Positions 18,946-27,901 of a stretch of DNA of 64,000 bases are shown in pieces. Below the pieces are notes generated by a model. The model saw only the letters and a program-made list of their open reading frames with translations. It was not told the DNA's origin and made no database searches. Source of the DNA: Bacillota bacterium. GTDB lineage: Bacteria; Bacillota; Clostridia; Saccharofermentanales; Saccharofermentanaceae. The position numbers and the translations under genes were made by a program. The stretch spans positions 11,022 to 75,021 of the forward strand of contig JAEWUD010000016.1 of assembly GCA_023397475.1 (NCBI GenBank), given 5' to 3'. Each line of letters starts with the position of its first letter. The first letter of the stretch is position 1.

Positions 18946-19602
18946 ATGAAACTCGTTATTATCGGAGCGGGCAAGGTTGCGTACTATCTCATTCGCGAGC
19001 TGACGCAAGAGCATGAGATCATTATTGTCGAGAAGGACGAGACGGCGGCGATGAAGATCTCAAATTCGTTGACAGCCGTGGTTATCCATGGAGACGGAAC
19101 AACCCTTCCTGTTCTTGAACCGGTTTGTCAGGGCGCAGACATGTTGATTGCCTTAACCGGTAAAGATGAGAATAATCTGATTGCATGTCAGATCGCAAAG
19201 AAGCTTCTTCATGTTCCTCTGACGATGGCTCGAGTCAATAATCCGAAGAATCTCGAGGTCATGGAGAAGTTTGGTGTCGATAAGTCGTTTTCCGGTACAA
19301 AGGTACTTGCCGAGATGATCGAACAGGAAATCGATTATCACGGACTAACGATACTTCGTCACATCAAGAACTCGAATCACGTCCTGATAGAGTTTGAGTT
19401 ATCACCCGGATCGAAGGCGGCCGGAAAGACGTTGGCGGAGTACTCCTTTGTGAACGGATCACGTGTAGTTATAATTACTTATACGGACGGCAGAGTTATC
19501 ATGCCGGCCGGATCTACGAAGATGCGTGCGGGCGATCGAATGATGATGGTTTGCTCACACGCAAGTGTAGAAGACATTTGGAAAGAGATGGTTAACTGCT
19601 GA
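18946..19602 (+). CDS. TrkA-type potassium uptake regulatory subunit (second copy)
   Basis: A 218-residue RCK subunit with RCK-N (MKLVIIGAGKVAYYLIREL, where the usual third glycine is Ala) and TrkA-C from about 135. I choose ATG 18946 over TTG 18940 because GGGTGG sits six bases before it. The stop lies one base before the trkH-like start, so the subunits should be made together. Confidence 0.88.
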   Translation: MKLVIIGAGKVAYYLIRELTQEHEIIIVEKDETAAMKISNSLTAVVIHGDGTTLPVLEPVCQGADMLIALTGKDENNLIACQIAKKLLHVPLTMARVNNPKNLEVMEKFGVDKSFSGTKVLAEMIEQEIDYHGLTILRHIKNSNHVLIEFELSPGSKAAGKTLAEYSFVNGSRVVIITYTDGRVIMPAGSTKMRAGDRMMMVCSHASVEDIWKEMVNC

Positions 19603-19603
19603 T

Positions 19604-21010
19604 ATGCTGGTCAAGAAGAGTAGATTTCATTCCTTTGTAAAATGGTTGTTTGCGCTGCCGGCGCGAGCCATTGTTTTGAGTTTCCTCTTTGTCGATCTGA
19701 TAGGCACGCTCCTTCTCATGCTCCCGATCGCATCACAGGATGGCCGCAGTATCGGGTTTCTCAAAGCTCTTTTCACCTGCATATCGGCAACCTGCGTTAC
19801 CGGTCTTGTGGTCGTGGATACTGCGACACACTTTACAACATTCGGTAAGGTGATTATCATCGCTTTGATTCAGATTGGTGGACTTGGGCTTGTGACAATA
19901 ACGACGTTTATCATAAGTTTGGCCCGTCGCCGCGTTGGCCTGAAGGCAAAGGTTCTTGCACAAGAATCCTCCGGAAGTTTCTCAATGATTGAGCTTCCCA
20001 AAGTACTGAAATCGATCGTTCTCACGACATTGGCTTTTGAATTCGTCGGCTTCATCTTTTTCGCGACGCAATATGTCCCGATGTTCGGCTGGGCTGACGG
20101 TCTCGGAAAAGCGAGCTTTCAAGCCATCTCGGCCTTCTGTAATGCGGGATTTGATCTTCTCGGAGATACCTCCGGCGGTAAGTATGTGAGTCTCGTCGGA
20201 ATGAATAATTATCCCGTCGTCATCCTCACCACCGCATTCCTGATTATCGCCGGAGGTCTTGGTTTCAATGTTTGGAAGGATATATTTACGCACAAGAAAG
20301 GGACAAAGCTGATGTTGAACAGTAAAGTCTCAATCATCATGACAATTTCTCTTCTCTTGGCGGGTACGGTATTCTTCCTTCTTTCTGAATGGTCCAATAC
20401 GGGCGTTCAAGCAATGGGAACTCTTCCGGAGTGGCAACGGCCGATTGCGGCTTTCTTCCAGTCAGTAACCTTGCGTACCGCAGGTTTCAATACGATCAAT
20501 CAGGTAACTCTTCACGATGAATCGAAGTTGGTTTCGGTTGTCATGATGTTCATCGGAGCGGGATCCGGCTCCACCGGCGGCGGGATCAAGACATCTACGC
20601 TGGCCGTGCTGATCTATTCCGTTATCGCGGATGTTCGCCGGAGTGACGGTGTATTGATTTCCAAACAACGCATACCGATCCAACTCGTTCAACGAGCGGT
20701 TACAATTCTTTTCCTTGGCATGGGCATTATGATGACTTTGTCTATCTTATTATGTATCAGCGAATCCGCAGCGCTTGCTTCCGGCCGCATCGAATACTTA
20801 GATCTTCTGTTCGAGTCAGCATCGGCTTTTGGCACTGTTGGTGTCACGTCAGCTCTTACCCCTGAACTGTCTACATTGAGCCATATCTTTATCATCCCCG
20901 CAATGTTCCTCGGACGTGTCGGACCGGCAACATTTGCGTTAAGTCTTGCCCTTCGCGAGGTAAAGTTGCAGACCAATATTTACCCGGAAGCAAAACTTCA
21001 GGTCGGCTAA
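19604..21010 (+). CDS. TrkH/KtrB-family potassium transporter membrane subunit
   Basis: Pore-forming subunit for K+ (or Na+-coupled K+) uptake in the cytoplasmic membrane. Its 468 residues hold many hydrophobic helices arranged as four helix-P-loop-helix repeats; filter-like stretches include ISATCVTGL, ISAFCNAGF, VTLRTAGFN and ASAFGTVGV. The GSGSTGGGIKTST motif is typical of the family. It ends the trkA-trkA-trkH cluster. Confidence 0.92.
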   Translation: MLVKKSRFHSFVKWLFALPARAIVLSFLFVDLIGTLLLMLPIASQDGRSIGFLKALFTCISATCVTGLVVVDTATHFTTFGKVIIIALIQIGGLGLVTITTFIISLARRRVGLKAKVLAQESSGSFSMIELPKVLKSIVLTTLAFEFVGFIFFATQYVPMFGWADGLGKASFQAISAFCNAGFDLLGDTSGGKYVSLVGMNNYPVVILTTAFLIIAGGLGFNVWKDIFTHKKGTKLMLNSKVSIIMTISLLLAGTVFFLLSEWSNTGVQAMGTLPEWQRPIAAFFQSVTLRTAGFNTINQVTLHDESKLVSVVMMFIGAGSGSTGGGIKTSTLAVLIYSVIADVRRSDGVLISKQRIPIQLVQRAVTILFLGMGIMMTLSILLCISESAALASGRIEYLDLLFESASAFGTVGVTSALTPELSTLSHIFIIPAMFLGRVGPATFALSLALREVKLQTNIYPEAKLQVG

Positions 21011-21106
21011 TTGTGCGAATCGTTTCCTCTTTCGCATTAATGCAAGACTCACTTGTTGCACTTGCACGAGATGTGCTTCATTCGCTCTTCGGAGGGGTCA
21101 TCTAAC

Positions 21107-21136
21107 TTGACAACAACCTCTCATTTCCATGATAAT
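21107..21136 (+). promoter_or_regulatory. Sigma-A promoter of the aconitase-citrate synthase operon
   Basis: Perfect -35 TTGACA (21107-21112), an 18-base spacer and GATAAT (21131-21136), 34 bases before the acn start. Confidence 0.7.
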
Positions 21137-21169
21137 GGATGTTCTAAGAAGACGCGGGAGGATAGTTCC

Positions 21170-23104
21170 ATGGGTATGACCATCTCACAGAAAATTATTC
21201 GTGATCATTTACTTTCGGGTGAAATGAAGGCCGGTTCGGAGATCTCAATCCGCATTGATCAAACGTTAACGCAAGATTCCACGGGAACGATGGCGTATCT
21301 TCAGTTCGAAGCGATCGGCGTGCCGCGCGTTAAGACGAAGCTCTCTGTTGCATATATTGATCATAACACGATCCAATCCGGCTTTGAGAATGCCGATGAC
21401 CATAAGTATATTCAGACGGTAACGAAGAAGCACGGAATTCGTTTTTCTCGTCCCGGCAACGGTGTCTGTCATCAAGTGCACATCGAGAGATTTGGCGTCC
21501 CGGGACAGACCCTTCTGGGATCTGACAGTCATACACCGACATGCGGTGGTATCGGTATGCTCGCCATCGGCGCCGGCGGACTTGATGTTGCCGTCGCGAT
21601 GGGCGGCGGACCCTATTTCCTCAGCATGCCGAAGATGTGTAAGGTTGAGCTGACCGGTCGTCTCGCGCCGTGGGCCAGTGCGAAGGACATTATCCTCGAG
21701 GTTTTACGGATTCTTTCCGTAAAGGGAGGCGTCGGCAAGATCGTGGAGTATTCCGGTGATGCGCTGCGTTACCTCTCGGTTCCCGAACGCGCAACGATTA
21801 CGAATATGGGTGCTGAGCTCGGAGCGACAACTTCCATCTTCCCTTCAGACGAAGTCACGAGAGAATTCCTTATCGCACAGGGACGCGGACAGGATTATGT
21901 TGAACTTCTTCCTGATGCAGACGCGATGTACGACGAGACGATCACGATCGATCTTTCTGAGCTTGAACCCCTCGTTGCGAAGCCTCATATGCCGGATAAT
22001 GTCGTGAAGGTTTCGGAAGTTAAGGGAATGAAGGTCGATCAGGTCTGTATCGGTTCCTGTACCAATTCTTCGCTTCTCGATATGCTGAAAGTAGCGGCGA
22101 TCCTGGAGAATAAGACCGTTCACCCAGACGTTTCTCTTGTCATCGCTCCCGGTTCCAAGCAGGTTTTTACCATGCTCGCCGAATGCGGCGCCCTCTCCTC
22201 CATGATTGCGGCGGGTGCACGTATTCTTGAGTGTGCTTGCGGTCCTTGTATCGGAATGGGACAATCTCCGCGTACTGACGCCGTTTCGCTTCGAACCAAC
22301 AATCGGAATTTCTACGCACGTTCCGGAACGGCTTCCGCAAATGTTTATCTTGTCAGTCCGGAAGTCGCTGCTGTTGCCGCACTCACGGGTGTTATCACAG
22401 AACCTCGCGAATTTGGTCAGCCGCCGGTCGTTACAATCCCTGAAGCTTTTCGCGTCAATGACAATATGGTTGTCTTGCCGGCTGAGAACCCGGACGATAT
22501 TGAGGTCGTGCGCGGTCCGAACATCAAGCCTTTCCCGATCAATGTACCGCTGACGGACACGGTTATGGGGAAAACGCTGGTGAAGTTAGGCGACAATATC
22601 ACTACAGATCACATCATGCCGTCAAATGCCAAGCTTCTCCCGTATCGCTCGAACGTACCCTATCTTGCGGACTACTGCCTTACTCCTTCAGATCCGGACT
22701 TCCCGTCAAGGGCGAAGGAGAACCATGGCGGAATGATCGTCGGAGGATCGAACTACGGTCAGGGAAGCAGTCGCGAGCATGCGGCATTGGCACCTTTGCA
22801 ACTCGGAGTCAAGGCTGTGATCACGGTATCTTTTGCGCGAATTCATATGGCGAATCTCATCAACAACGGGATTCTGCCGCTGACATTCTCGAATCCCTCT
22901 GATTATGATAAAATTGATTTACTTGACGAACTTTCCATTGAGAATGCACGGGACCAGGTAACTGCCGCAGCGAAGGGACAACGAGTCACCGTTCGCAATT
23001 TGAGTAAGAACACTTCCTTCGAAGTCGATCTGCCGATCTCGGAGCGACAAGCGAAGATTCTTCTTGCCGGCGGACTTTTGAACTTTACCCGCTCAGAATC
23101 GTGA
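21170..23104 (+). CDS. acnA: Aconitate hydratase
   Basis: 4Fe-4S enzyme that isomerises citrate to isocitrate. This is the ~640-residue class found in Clostridia, with cluster cysteines in CIGSCTNSS and CACGPCIGMG, and the C-terminal swivel domain with GSNYGQGSSREHAALAP. The frame is open from 21053, but the start is taken at ATG 21170 because GGGAGGA precedes it and the promoter lies inside the extension. It is followed by citrate synthase, giving the two-step entry to 2-oxoglutarate and glutamate synthesis; no isocitrate dehydrogenase is in the window. Confidence 0.94.
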   Translation: MGMTISQKIIRDHLLSGEMKAGSEISIRIDQTLTQDSTGTMAYLQFEAIGVPRVKTKLSVAYIDHNTIQSGFENADDHKYIQTVTKKHGIRFSRPGNGVCHQVHIERFGVPGQTLLGSDSHTPTCGGIGMLAIGAGGLDVAVAMGGGPYFLSMPKMCKVELTGRLAPWASAKDIILEVLRILSVKGGVGKIVEYSGDALRYLSVPERATITNMGAELGATTSIFPSDEVTREFLIAQGRGQDYVELLPDADAMYDETITIDLSELEPLVAKPHMPDNVVKVSEVKGMKVDQVCIGSCTNSSLLDMLKVAAILENKTVHPDVSLVIAPGSKQVFTMLAECGALSSMIAAGARILECACGPCIGMGQSPRTDAVSLRTNNRNFYARSGTASANVYLVSPEVAAVAALTGVITEPREFGQPPVVTIPEAFRVNDNMVVLPAENPDDIEVVRGPNIKPFPINVPLTDTVMGKTLVKLGDNITTDHIMPSNAKLLPYRSNVPYLADYCLTPSDPDFPSRAKENHGGMIVGGSNYGQGSSREHAALAPLQLGVKAVITVSFARIHMANLINNGILPLTFSNPSDYDKIDLLDELSIENARDQVTAAAKGQRVTVRNLSKNTSFEVDLPISERQAKILLAGGLLNFTRSES

Positions 23105-23132
23105 TGACGTAGATATAGTAAGGAGGAGAGTT

Positions 23133-24509
23133 ATGAATCTTGCTTCAACGGACAAGGAAAAGGTTCTTAAAGAACTTGCTAATAAGTCCTCGGCAAAATC
23201 CAAGATCGACCCGGTCCTCTATGAACGCTACAACGTAAAGAGAGGCCTGCGTAACGAAGACGGTACAGGCGTTCTTGTCGGACTCACCGAGGTCGGTGAA
23301 GTCATGTCCTATATTGTGGATGACGCAGAGAGAATTCCTGTGGAAGGACGTCTGTTCTATCAGGGAATCGAGATCTCAGATATCGTTAACGGATTCTATC
23401 AGGAGAAGCGTTTCGGATTCGAAGAGACGGCGTATTTGCTTCTTTTCGGAGAACTCCCGACGCAGGAGCAGCTCACACAGTTCAATGACCTGCTTGTGTC
23501 TTGCCGTGAGCTTCCGCAGAATTTCACCGAAGATATGATTCTCAAGGCTCCGAGCCCGGATATCATGAATAAGCTTGCCCGCTCAGTGTTGGCATTATAC
23601 TCCTACGACAGTGATCCGGATTCTTTGGATATCGACAATGTACTCCGCCAGTGTGTCGAGCTGATTGCCCGTTTCCCTGTGATGATCTCGCATGGTTTTA
23701 TGGCAAAGAGACACTATGTCGACAAGCAGAGTCTGTTCATCCATTCACCGGTACCGGAATATAACACGGCGCAGAATATTCTTCACATGATCCGGCCGGA
23801 CGGACAGTTCTCGGATCTCGAGGCGCGTATTCTTGATCTGGCGCTGGTTCTGCATGCGGAACATGGCGGCGGTAATAACTCTTCCTTTGTCACACACGCG
23901 GTTTCATCGTCCGGTTCGGATACATATTCTGTTATTGCGGCGGCGATCGGCTCTCTCAAGGGTCCTCAGCATGGCGGAGCCAGCAACAAGGCATACGCGA
24001 TGATGCAGGAGCTCCGGGATAATGTTCGCAGCTGGCGCAATGAGATGGAGATTTGCGACTATCTGACCAAGATTATGAAGAAGGAAGCTTACGATCGTTC
24101 AGGTCTCATCTACGGAATCGGTCACGCGGTTTATACGGTATCCGACCCGAGAACGAAGCTTCTTCGCGATTACGCAAGGAGTCTCGCGTATGAATCCGGT
24201 CGGGAAGAGGAGTACGAACTTTATACACTGACGGAGCGTCTGGCTCCCGAGGTTTTCCGCAACGTGAAGAAGTCGGATAAGATCGTTTGCGCGAATGTCG
24301 ACTTCTATGCGGGATTCATCTACTCGATGCTCGGCATCCCGCCCGAGCTGTTTACGCCGATCTTCGCGACGGCTCGTATTGCGGGTTGGAGTGCACACAG
24401 GATCGAAGAGTTAGTCTCCGGAGGTCGTATCATGAGACCGGCATACAAGTGTGTGCAGAAGAGACGTCGCTATGTCGGAATGGATGCCCGCGAGAAGAAA
24501 GACGAGTAA
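23133..24509 (+). CDS. Citrate synthase (citrate/2-methylcitrate synthase family)
   Basis: Condenses oxaloacetate and acetyl-CoA. Its 458 residues include the catalytic HAEHGGGNNSS region, GPQHGGASNKA and GIGHAVYTVSDPR, with a C-terminal basic tail. An AAGGAGGAG site lies eight bases before the ATG. Pairing with aconitase argues for true citrate synthase rather than methylcitrate synthase. A strong terminator follows. Confidence 0.93.
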   Translation: MNLASTDKEKVLKELANKSSAKSKIDPVLYERYNVKRGLRNEDGTGVLVGLTEVGEVMSYIVDDAERIPVEGRLFYQGIEISDIVNGFYQEKRFGFEETAYLLLFGELPTQEQLTQFNDLLVSCRELPQNFTEDMILKAPSPDIMNKLARSVLALYSYDSDPDSLDIDNVLRQCVELIARFPVMISHGFMAKRHYVDKQSLFIHSPVPEYNTAQNILHMIRPDGQFSDLEARILDLALVLHAEHGGGNNSSFVTHAVSSSGSDTYSVIAAAIGSLKGPQHGGASNKAYAMMQELRDNVRSWRNEMEICDYLTKIMKKEAYDRSGLIYGIGHAVYTVSDPRTKLLRDYARSLAYESGREEEYELYTLTERLAPEVFRNVKKSDKIVCANVDFYAGFIYSMLGIPPELFTPIFATARIAGWSAHRIEELVSGGRIMRPAYKCVQKRRRYVGMDAREKKDE

Positions 24510-24529
24510 CAAATTGTAAGATTATCCCC

Positions 24530-24571
24530 AAAAAGATCCGCGAATCACCGATGATTCGCGGATCTTTTTTC
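24530..24571 (+). terminator. Intrinsic terminator after citrate synthase
   Basis: A long near-perfect stem (AAGATCCGCGAATCA with TGATTCGCGGATCTT), a 4-nt loop and a run of T. The A-run on the 5' side could also let it work in reverse. Confidence 0.9.
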
Positions 24572-24606
24572 GCTTGCGAGAAAGGCAGTCGCACCACGGA
24601 AAGCCG

Positions 24607-24637
24607 GAAAAAAAAGAAGCACATACAATGTGCTTCT
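24607..24637 (-). terminator. Terminator of tRNA-Glu
   Basis: On the minus strand, AGAAGCACAT / ATGTGCTTCT (10 bp, 3-nt loop at 24615-24637) is followed by a run of eight T, just downstream of the tRNA 3' end. Confidence 0.85.
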
Positions 24638-24640
24638 TTG

Positions 24641-24715
24641 TGGTGACCCTAAGGAGAATCGAACTCCTGATTCCGCCTTGAGAGGGCAGCGTCTTAACCG
24701 CTTGACCATAGGGCC
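24641..24715 (-). tRNA. tRNA-Glu (CTC)
   Basis: A 75-nt cloverleaf with encoded CCA. The acceptor stem GGCCCTA / TAGGGTC (one G-U) closes; the D arm is GGTCAAGCGGTTAAGAC; the anticodon stem CTGCC / GGCGG holds loop CTCTCAA, so the anticodon is CTC for GAG codons; the T arm has AGTTCGATT. It has its own promoter and terminator. Confidence 0.95.
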
Positions 24716-24744
24716 GATGGTGACGTTCTTCGAACGCAAGAGGA

Positions 24745-24773
24745 ATAATATCATAATCCCGATTTGCCTGCAA
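24745..24773 (-). promoter_or_regulatory. Promoter of tRNA-Glu
   Basis: Minus strand TTGCAG (24768-24773), 17-base spacer, TATTAT (24745-24750), about 30 bases before the tRNA. Confidence 0.7.
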
Positions 24774-24895
24774 GACCCAAAACGAACAAAGTGTTAAATT
24801 TTACTTCGAACGGCCCGCTTATCTCCGCAGATACGGCAGTTATGGTAGACTTTACTTTGTTCATAATTTTCGATTGACAAGGTGGCGATTCAAGT

Positions 24896-27886
24896 ATGGA
24901 TCAATTTATTCACATTCGCGGAGCTCGAGAACATAATCTCAAGAATATAGATGTTGATATTCCGCGCGATAAGCTTGTTGTGTTGACCGGTATCTCCGGT
25001 TCCGGAAAATCTTCTCTGGCTTTTGACACAATTTACGCAGAAGGACAGAGACGATATGTCGAGTCCCTCTCCTCGTATGCCCGACAGTTCCTCGGTCAGA
25101 TGGAGAAGCCGGATGTCGATCAGATTGACGGTCTCTCGCCGGCGATCTCGATTGACCAGAAGACGACAAGTAAGAATCCGCGATCGACGGTCGGTACGGT
25201 CACGGAGATCTATGATTATCTCCGCCTTCTTTACGCGAGAGTCGGTGTGCCTCACTGTCCTTCCTGCGGCAAGGTTATATCATCGCAATCCATTGATCAG
25301 ATTCTCGATACTCTTCTCGCGATGGGAGAAGGAACAAGAATTATTCTGATGGCTCCGGTAATACGAGGCCGCAAGGGCGAGTATCAGAAGATTTTCGAGG
25401 ATTTCCGCAAGGCGGGATATGCCCGGGTTCGGGTAGACGGGGACATGTTTGAACTTGAGGACGAGATCTCCCTGGAGAAGAACCAGAAGCATACCATCGA
25501 AGTTGTCATCGATCGGTTGGTGATACGCGACGGCATTCGGTCACGCCTCAATGATTCTGCGGAGACCGCGCTGAAGCTTGCTGACGGTCTTGTCACCACG
25601 TTGGTACAGATACCGGAAGGGGAGAACGAGTACGGCGAGATCAGCTATCGCGAAGAGGAGCATCTCTTCTCGCAGCGTTTCTCCTGCCCGGACTGCGGCA
25701 TCAGCTTTGAAGAGAATTCGCCCCGTATGTTCTCCTTCAATAATCCGTACGGAGCGTGTCCTTCCTGTTCGGGCATCGGCTATCACTCATTTATCGATCC
25801 TGAGCTCTGTGTGTCGGACGCGCGTCTGTCCCTGAATGACGGTGCCATCCGCGTCGGAGGATGGAATTTCGATGATCCGTCGAGTTGGGGGAGAGCCTTC
25901 ATCATAGCCTTGTCGAAGAGATATGGATTCTCTCTGGATACGCCTTGGAACCAGTTGGACGACAAGATTAAGAAGATCATCATGACGGGCAATGACGGCG
26001 AGAAGCTTAAGGTAGATACGACAAACAGCAAGTATTCCCGGGGCGCATCCTACCAGTCCGCTTGGGAGGGTATCGTTCCGAGTCTTGAGCGTCGTTTCCG
26101 CGAGACCGGATCGGACGATATGAAGGAGTACTATCAGCAATACATGTCATTTCGCCCCTGTCCCGATTGCGCGGGGGCCAGACTCAAGAAGGAGAGCCTG
26201 TCGGTTCTTGTCGGAGGGATGAACATCCACAAGTTGACGTGTCTTCCGATTCGTGAATGCAAAAGCCATCTGGAGAATTTGACTTTCACGCAGCGAAATC
26301 ACGAGATCGCCGAGCCGATTGTGAAAGAAATGCTCGCACGACTGGGCTTCCTTGTCGATGTAGGTCTGGATTACGTGACGCTGAACCGTGCGTCGGCGAC
26401 CTTGTCCGGCGGGGAGGCACAGCGAATCCGGCTTGCCACACAGATCGGATCGGGTCTCATGGGTGTTCTTTATATACTCGATGAGCCTTCCATCGGTCTG
26501 CATCAACGCGACAACGCTCGTCTTTTGAATACGTTGAAGAGACTTCGAGAGCTGGGGAATACCGTCCTGGTCGTCGAACACGACGAGGACACGATGCGTG
26601 AGGCGGATTATATCGTCGATATGGGTCCCGGCGCGGGAGAGCACGGCGGGTACATCGTTGGATTGGGCACTGCGGAAGAACTGGAGAAGACCGAGAGTTC
26701 CATCACTGGTCAATACTTAAGCGGACGGAAGTACATTCCGCTACCCGTCAGCCGCAGGACGCCGTCCGGACAATATCTGACGGTGCTTGGCGCTCGGGAG
26801 AATAATCTGAAGAACATTGATGTGAAGATTCCTCTAGGGCTATTCACCTGTGTTACCGGAGTTTCCGGATCGGGGAAGAGTTCGTTGGTTAACGGAATAA
26901 TACTGAAGAAGCTGGCCTCAGATCTGAACGGGGCGAGACGACAGACGGGTGCATATCGAGCGATTGAGGGCATCGAGTATCTCGATAAGGTTATCGCGAT
27001 CGATCAATCGCCGATTGGCAGGACTCCGAGATCCAATCCTGCAACCTACACAGGATGCTTTGATTTGATTCGTGAGCTTTTCGCGAATACGAAGGATGCC
27101 AGAGCCCGTGGATACAAGAACGGACGGTTCAGTTTCAATGTCAAGGGAGGACGTTGTGAGGCGTGCTCCGGCGACGGAGTTAATAAGATCGAGATGCACT
27201 TTCTGCCGGATATCTATGTCACCTGTGATGTCTGTAAGGGACACCGTTACAATCGGGAGACGCTGGAGGTCAAATATAAGGGGAAGAGCATTGCCGATGT
27301 TCTGGAGATGACTGTAGAGGAGGCATTAGACTATTTTGAAGGCATCCCCCGAATACGAAGAAAGTTAGAAACGATCGCGGACGTTGGAATGGGTTACATC
27401 CGCCTCGGTCAACCCTCAACGCAATTATCCGGTGGAGAGGCACAACGCGTGAAGTTGGCGACGGAGTTGTCCAAACGCAGTACCGGCCATACGTTCTACA
27501 TTCTGGATGAGCCGACGACGGGACTCCATATTGCCGACGTGCATAAGTTGGTTGACATTTTACACCGCCTGACAGAAAATGGTAATACTGTCCTTGTCAT
27601 CGAACATAATCTCGATGTCATAAAGACGGCGGATCATATCATAGATCTCGGACCGAACGGCGGCGACGGAGGCGGTTATGTGATCGTCGAAGGTACGCCG
27701 GAAGAGGTAATCCGCCATCCGGAATCGTTTACGGGACAGTATCTCAAGCCACTACTCGAGAGAGAAGTACTGCGGGATCAGACGAGGGATCCGCACTTGA
27801 AGAACAATCAACAGAAGCTTCTGAAGGAGTCGCTGGAGATTTCGATCTCCGTGAAGCCCAGAAGAAGGAAGCCCAGAAACGGGTAA
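24896..27886 (+). CDS. uvrA: Excinuclease ABC subunit A
   Basis: DNA-damage recognition ATPase of nucleotide excision repair. Two ABC modules are seen: Walker A GISGSGKSS (about 31-39) and GVSGSGKSS (about 653-661), each with an LSGGEAQR signature. Three zinc pairs appear: CPSCGK, CPDCG...CPSC and CEAC...CDVC. The frame reaches 996 residues against a usual ~940, mainly through a basic C-terminal extension of about 45 residues after GQYLKPLL. The start is the ATG after AAGGTGG. uvrB is not in the window. Confidence 0.97.
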   Translation: MDQFIHIRGAREHNLKNIDVDIPRDKLVVLTGISGSGKSSLAFDTIYAEGQRRYVESLSSYARQFLGQMEKPDVDQIDGLSPAISIDQKTTSKNPRSTVGTVTEIYDYLRLLYARVGVPHCPSCGKVISSQSIDQILDTLLAMGEGTRIILMAPVIRGRKGEYQKIFEDFRKAGYARVRVDGDMFELEDEISLEKNQKHTIEVVIDRLVIRDGIRSRLNDSAETALKLADGLVTTLVQIPEGENEYGEISYREEEHLFSQRFSCPDCGISFEENSPRMFSFNNPYGACPSCSGIGYHSFIDPELCVSDARLSLNDGAIRVGGWNFDDPSSWGRAFIIALSKRYGFSLDTPWNQLDDKIKKIIMTGNDGEKLKVDTTNSKYSRGASYQSAWEGIVPSLERRFRETGSDDMKEYYQQYMSFRPCPDCAGARLKKESLSVLVGGMNIHKLTCLPIRECKSHLENLTFTQRNHEIAEPIVKEMLARLGFLVDVGLDYVTLNRASATLSGGEAQRIRLATQIGSGLMGVLYILDEPSIGLHQRDNARLLNTLKRLRELGNTVLVVEHDEDTMREADYIVDMGPGAGEHGGYIVGLGTAEELEKTESSITGQYLSGRKYIPLPVSRRTPSGQYLTVLGARENNLKNIDVKIPLGLFTCVTGVSGSGKSSLVNGIILKKLASDLNGARRQTGAYRAIEGIEYLDKVIAIDQSPIGRTPRSNPATYTGCFDLIRELFANTKDARARGYKNGRFSFNVKGGRCEACSGDGVNKIEMHFLPDIYVTCDVCKGHRYNRETLEVKYKGKSIADVLEMTVEEALDYFEGIPRIRRKLETIADVGMGYIRLGQPSTQLSGGEAQRVKLATELSKRSTGHTFYILDEPTTGLHIADVHKLVDILHRLTENGNTVLVIEHNLDVIKTADHIIDLGPNGGDGGGYVIVEGTPEEVIRHPESFTGQYLKPLLEREVLRDQTRDPHLKNNQQKLLKESLEISISVKPRRRKPRNG

Positions 27887-27901
27887 TAAAGGAATACATA
27901 C

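Noticed and set aside
21012..21037. TGCGAA/TTCGCA hairpin after trkH as a terminator
   Set aside because: The stem is 6 bp with an 11-nt loop and no T-run follows it.
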